Positions 5,916 through 8,597 of a stretch of DNA of 8,597 bases are shown here, in pieces. This DNA comes from a bacterium. Its GTDB lineage: Bacteria > Vulcanimicrobiota > Xenobia > Xenobiales > Xenobiaceae. Position numbers and translations under genes: made by a program. The notes beneath the pieces were generated by a model. That model ran no database searches. It had not been told where the DNA came from and worked only from the letters and a program-made list of their open reading frames with translations. The DNA lies in assembly GCA_022839105.1 (NCBI GenBank), contig JALHDH010000127.1, positions 1 through 8,597 on the forward strand. The letters run 5' to 3'. The first letter of the stretch is position 1, and every line of letters starts with the position of its first letter.

Positions 5916-6436
5916 CGCGAGGCCTCCGGAGACGGGGCGCTGCCCGTCGGTTCTGCGCTGCCGCCGGCGAATCCGGGGATCTCGGCCAGGATGTCGCCGG
6001 TCACGTCGACCGCCCCGAACTCCACCGTGGCGTAGTCCTTCGCATCGATCAGGACCAGGTCCAGGCCCTTGTCCCGGGCCACCTTCTGGGCGGCGGCCGA
6101 GATGCGGTCCATGCGCAGGCCGATGAATTCACGGGTGCGATCCTGCCACTTCTTGAGCAGTTCCGACTCGATGGCCTGCAGTTCCTGGAGGGTGGCCCGG
6201 TCCTTGACCTGGCCTCCCTGGGCCTCGACGATCTTGCGGACCTTCTCGGCCGAGGCCACGCGCTCGGCCAGGTACTCCTGGGCGAACTCCTGATACTCGT
6301 CGTCCGCCTGAAGCAGCACGGTCGTATCGACCGTTCCGGTCTTCAGAAGCGGGGAGTGGGTCTGGCAACCGGCACACAGGAATCCTGCGAGCAGGCCCAC
6401 CGCCACCCACCTGGGAAAGTTCCCGAGGGAGATCAT
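5912..6436 (-). CDS. Small OmpH/Skp-like predicted lipoprotein (first of pair)
   Basis: A 174-residue OmpH-type protein. Residues 8-24 form a signal (PRWVAVGLLAGFLCAGC) with a probable lipobox ending at Cys24. The -3 residue is Cys rather than Leu, so lipidation is less sure than in the following gene, and Gln at +2 would favour the outer membrane. The strand LKTGTVDTTVLLQADDEY starts the OmpH domain. A charged helical region spans about 50-118, and the closing module VARDKGLDLVLIDA...GAVDVTGDILAEI (119-153) matches its paralogs. A Gly/Pro/Ser/Ala tail follows. The ATG at 6436 has AGGAGG 8 nt upstream, and that ribosome site overlaps the TAG stop of the long coiled-coil gene, so the three genes are read together. 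Sequence identity to the 150-residue paralog is low outside the shared module, so the duplication is old. Confidence 0.88.
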   Translation of the reverse strand: MISLGNFPRWVAVGLLAGFLCAGCQTHSPLLKTGTVDTTVLLQADDEYQEFAQEYLAERVASAEKVRKIVEAQGGQVKDRATLQELQAIESELLKKWQDRTREFIGLRMDRISAAAQKVARDKGLDLVLIDAKDYATVEFGAVDVTGDILAEIPGFAGGSAEPTGSAPSPEASR

Positions 6437-6448
6437 CCCGATATCCTC

Positions 6449-7846
6449 CTAGCGATCCGCCTGTTTGACTGCAACCATGGCCAGGTCGGTCAAGTCGATG
6501 CAATCGAGGTTCACGATGAACCTTCCGATCACCGACGGCACATTTTGTTTCCTGGCGACCTCCCCGACGGTCTCGGAGAGTTCGGCCAGCATCTTGTCAT
6601 AGAGCGCCTTGCGCTCGGCCTGCAGGGCCTCCAACCGGGTCTTGACGTCGTCCATCTTGCTCTGGGTCTCTTCGGAGACCTCGTCGGCCGACTTCTCGAC
6701 CAGCTCCTTGAGCTGGGACTGCAGGTCCGCCAGGCGCTTCTCCACCTCGGCCTGCTTGCGCTCCAGGCGCTTGCGGGCCTCGGCCGAGCGGGCCTGCATC
6801 GCCGCCTGCATCTGGGCCTGACGCGACTCCATCTCGGCGGTGATGGTGGCCCGGATCCCGTCGATCTGCCGCTGCACGTCCGGGGCCGCAGCCGGAGCCT
6901 GGGTCGGCAGGCCGGCCAGGCGATTGCGCTCGGCGGCCGCCTTCTGCTGCACTTCGGCGTTCAAGGCAGCCTCGAAGGAATCCAGTTGCGCCTCCAGAGC
7001 GGAGTGTTCCTTCTCGCGCACCTGCTCGAGCCGGGCGAAGAGCTCGGAGCGACGGGCGTCCTTGAGCGTCTGCTCCTGGTCTCCCATGGCCGCGATCTGC
7101 TGCTGGATCTCGGCCTCCTCCTCGGCCTCCGTGACGGTCTGCAGTTGGAGCTGAAGGTTCAGCTTCTTCTGCTGGTTCTCGCGCATGATCTGGTCTTCGT
7201 AGGCGGCCAGTTCCGACTCGACACGGGCCCGCTCCCCCTCCAGCTTCTGCTGGAACTGCTTTTCGAGTTCCAGGCGCCGGGCCATCACCCGCTGGGTGCG
7301 CACGGCCGAAAGATCGCCGAGGAAGGCCTCCATCCGGGCCTTGGTATCCCCACGGAGCTCCACCTCGGCCGGTCTCAGTTGGCGGGTGCGCTGCTCGATG
7401 ACCCCCTGGTAGTGGGCCTGCAGTTGTCTCCCCTCGCTCTGGAGCTGGCTGCGCATGGCCTCGCCCAGGCCCTGCATCTCGCGGTTGATCCGCGCGTACT
7501 CGGCCTCGAGCTCCTTGCGGGCCTTCTCCACCTCCGCCTGCATGCGCTGCCGACTCTCATCGACGACGCGACGCTGGTCGCTCATGGGGAGGAAGGTCAG
7601 CTCCTGCTGCAGGACCTCGACCTGCTGGTCGAGTTGCTGGAGCTTCTCGTGGTCGGGGTGGGCCCGGAGCAGGCTGTCGAAATCGACCACCCCCAGGTGC
7701 AGGTCCTCTGCGCCGGGGGCCTCACCTGCCCAGGCGACTTCGGGGACCAATCCGCGCAGGAAGACCACCGAGCTCAGAAGCAGCGTCGCGGTCAGAAGCG
7801 CGGCGGCCCCCCAGCCGGCCACCCGGGTCCTCGGAGAGATGCTCAT
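6449..7846 (-). CDS. Long coiled-coil OmpH-like periplasmic protein
   Basis: A 465-residue protein, roughly three times the length of ordinary OmpH/Skp. Residues 1-40 hold a signal sequence (Arg-rich start, hydrophobic 11-30, possible cleavage after AWA at 40; it could also stay as an anchor). HLGVVDFDSLLRAHPDHEKL (50-69) is the OmpH first strand. From about 65 to 425 the chain is almost wholly Glu/Gln/Arg/Lys/Ala/Leu-rich coiled coil, broken by an Ala/Pro segment at 311-323 (AGLPTQAPAAAPD). The end, VGEVARKQNVPSVIG...NLDCIDLTDLAMVAVKQ (427-462), is a variant of the closing OmpH module, with Cys449. So the tentacles of an Skp-like fold appear to be extended by hundreds of residues. The ATG at 7846 has GGGAGG 7 nt upstream; the gene follows the tandem-OmpH gene by 24 bp. 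Function is unknown; a long-reach chaperone or periplasmic spacer are both possible. Confidence 0.9.
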   Translation of the reverse strand: MSISPRTRVAGWGAAALLTATLLLSSVVFLRGLVPEVAWAGEAPGAEDLHLGVVDFDSLLRAHPDHEKLQQLDQQVEVLQQELTFLPMSDQRRVVDESRQRMQAEVEKARKELEAEYARINREMQGLGEAMRSQLQSEGRQLQAHYQGVIEQRTRQLRPAEVELRGDTKARMEAFLGDLSAVRTQRVMARRLELEKQFQQKLEGERARVESELAAYEDQIMRENQQKKLNLQLQLQTVTEAEEEAEIQQQIAAMGDQEQTLKDARRSELFARLEQVREKEHSALEAQLDSFEAALNAEVQQKAAAERNRLAGLPTQAPAAAPDVQRQIDGIRATITAEMESRQAQMQAAMQARSAEARKRLERKQAEVEKRLADLQSQLKELVEKSADEVSEETQSKMDDVKTRLEALQAERKALYDKMLAELSETVGEVARKQNVPSVIGRFIVNLDCIDLTDLAMVAVKQADR

Positions 7847-7870
7847 CGTGAAACCTCCCTTGGCCAGGGC

Positions 7871-8597
7871 CTAGTTCCCCTCTTTGGCCGGCGACGGGGC
7901 GGCCGCGGGGCTGGCTGCCGGAGCCTGGGCGTTGGCCCCCTCCGGCTGGCCGACCTTCTGAAGGAAGGTCTCCACCACCGAGTCGGTGATGTTGCGCCCG
8001 CCATACATGACGTTCTGCTTGTCGAGGACCAGCGAGACGCCCTGGGCCTTGGAGACCTCGTTCACCGAAGCCGTGACCTTCTGGTAGAGCGGGGCCATGA
8101 TCTGCTCGCGATAGGCCTCGAGCTGGGCCGTCAGCTTGTTCTGCAGGGCCTCCCGCTCGGCAGGAGAGAGCCTGGCTGCCTGTCCCTCATACTCGCGCAT
8201 GAGGTCATTGCGATGCTGGAAGAGGCGGAGATCCGCCTCCTGGAAGACCTTCAGGCTGCGGACCACGTCCTGGTCGAAGTAGGCCACCGGCGAGTTGGAG
8301 GTGTCCTGGGCCGCAGGCAGGTTGAGCTCGCCCTGCTGCTGGAACATCTTCTTGACGTCCTCGGTGATGTCGGGCACCCCGTAGACGACGATCCGCTTGT
8401 CCAGCACCACGGTGAGGCCCTTGCTGCGAGCCACCGTGGCCACTGCGGCCTCGGCCTTGGTCTGCAGGGGATTGAGGATCTGGTTGCGCTTCTGCTGGAC
8501 CTCAAGCTGAAGCTTGCGATACAGGTTGGCCAGCTCGGCCTCGGCGCCGGACTTGCCCTGCTGGGCCTTGACGGCGGCCTCGAACTCGGCCTTCTTC
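7871..8597 (-). CDS. Tandem-domain OmpH/Skp periplasmic chaperone, 5' end outside window
   Basis: The frame is open from 8596 and codes 241 residues to a TAG at 7871; the start and signal peptide lie beyond the window. It contains the end of one OmpH domain (helix, then VARSKGLTVVLDKRIVVYGVPDITEDV, residues 55-81) and one complete OmpH domain: VAYFDQDVVRSLKVFQEAD (about 104-122), a charged helical hairpin with LSPAEREALQNKL, and VSKAQGVSLVLDKQNVMYGGRNITDSV (181-207). An Ala/Pro-rich tail of about 20 residues closes it. The two closing modules are clearly related to each other, showing an internal duplication. OmpH/Skp proteins bind outer-membrane proteins in the periplasm and are often encoded between bamA and lpxD, which fits this operon. 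GTG at 8443 is in frame but internal to the domain and is not taken as a start. Confidence 0.92.
   Translation of the reverse strand, partial: KKAEFEAAVKAQQGKSGAEAELANLYRKLQLEVQQKRNQILNPLQTKAEAAVATVARSKGLTVVLDKRIVVYGVPDITEDVKKMFQQQGELNLPAAQDTSNSPVAYFDQDVVRSLKVFQEADLRLFQHRNDLMREYEGQAARLSPAEREALQNKLTAQLEAYREQIMAPLYQKVTASVNEVSKAQGVSLVLDKQNVMYGGRNITDSVVETFLQKVGQPEGANAQAPAASPAAAPSPAKEGN

Noticed and set aside
1..8597. CRISPR array, tRNA/rRNA, insertion sequence or phage genes
   Set aside because: No regularly spaced repeats, no tRNA T-arm or anticodon-arm pattern, and no transposase or integrase motif were found on either strand.

Overview
The window holds two blocks of high-GC bacterial DNA that meet at about position 640-656. 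The left block (1-656, + strand) is the 3' end of a ribosome-assembly GTPase gene (RbgA/YlqF type) followed by the first half of rnhB, a pair typical of Firmicutes. The right block (about 640-8597, all - strand) is an outer-membrane and lipid A operon from a diderm (LPS-type) bacterium. At the meeting point the + strand rnhB and a - strand oxidoreductase gene face each other, and each loses its 3' half at the same spot. No mobile element lies there, and phenylalanine codon choice differs across it (TTT in 6 of 7 cases on the left, TTC in 6 of 6 in the adjoining oxidoreductase). I read this as a chimeric join (assembly artefact or rearrangement), not as a normal gene neighbourhood. The organism cannot be named. 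The right block is a high-GC diderm phylum, and a diderm Firmicute for both blocks is not excluded.

In transcription order (right to left) the right block encodes: a 5'-truncated periplasmic protein with two tandem OmpH/Skp domains (8597-7871); a 465-residue OmpH-like protein with a very long coiled coil (7846-6449); two small OmpH-like predicted lipoproteins (6436-5912 and 5915-5463); a short LpxD-like acyltransferase lacking the usual N-terminal domain (5437-4703); a 605-residue exported beta-rich protein of unknown function (4682-2865); LpxC (2868-2032); FabZ (2048-1623); a 349-bp non-coding gap with nested inverted repeats; and a Gfo/Idh/MocA oxidoreductase related to those of lipid A clusters (1273 to about 640, cut).

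From 8597 to 1623 the genes are spaced by -17 to +25 bp, with two 4-bp start/stop overlaps and one 17-bp overlap, so they almost certainly form one operon. Known roles fit together: LpxC and LpxD commit UDP-linked glucosamine to lipid A, FabZ supplies hydroxyacyl chains, and OmpH/Skp proteins chaperone outer-membrane proteins. The unusual parts are the expansion to at least five OmpH domains with different tethering modes, the stripped-down LpxD with a substituted conserved histidine, and the large unknown exported protein between lpxD and lpxC.
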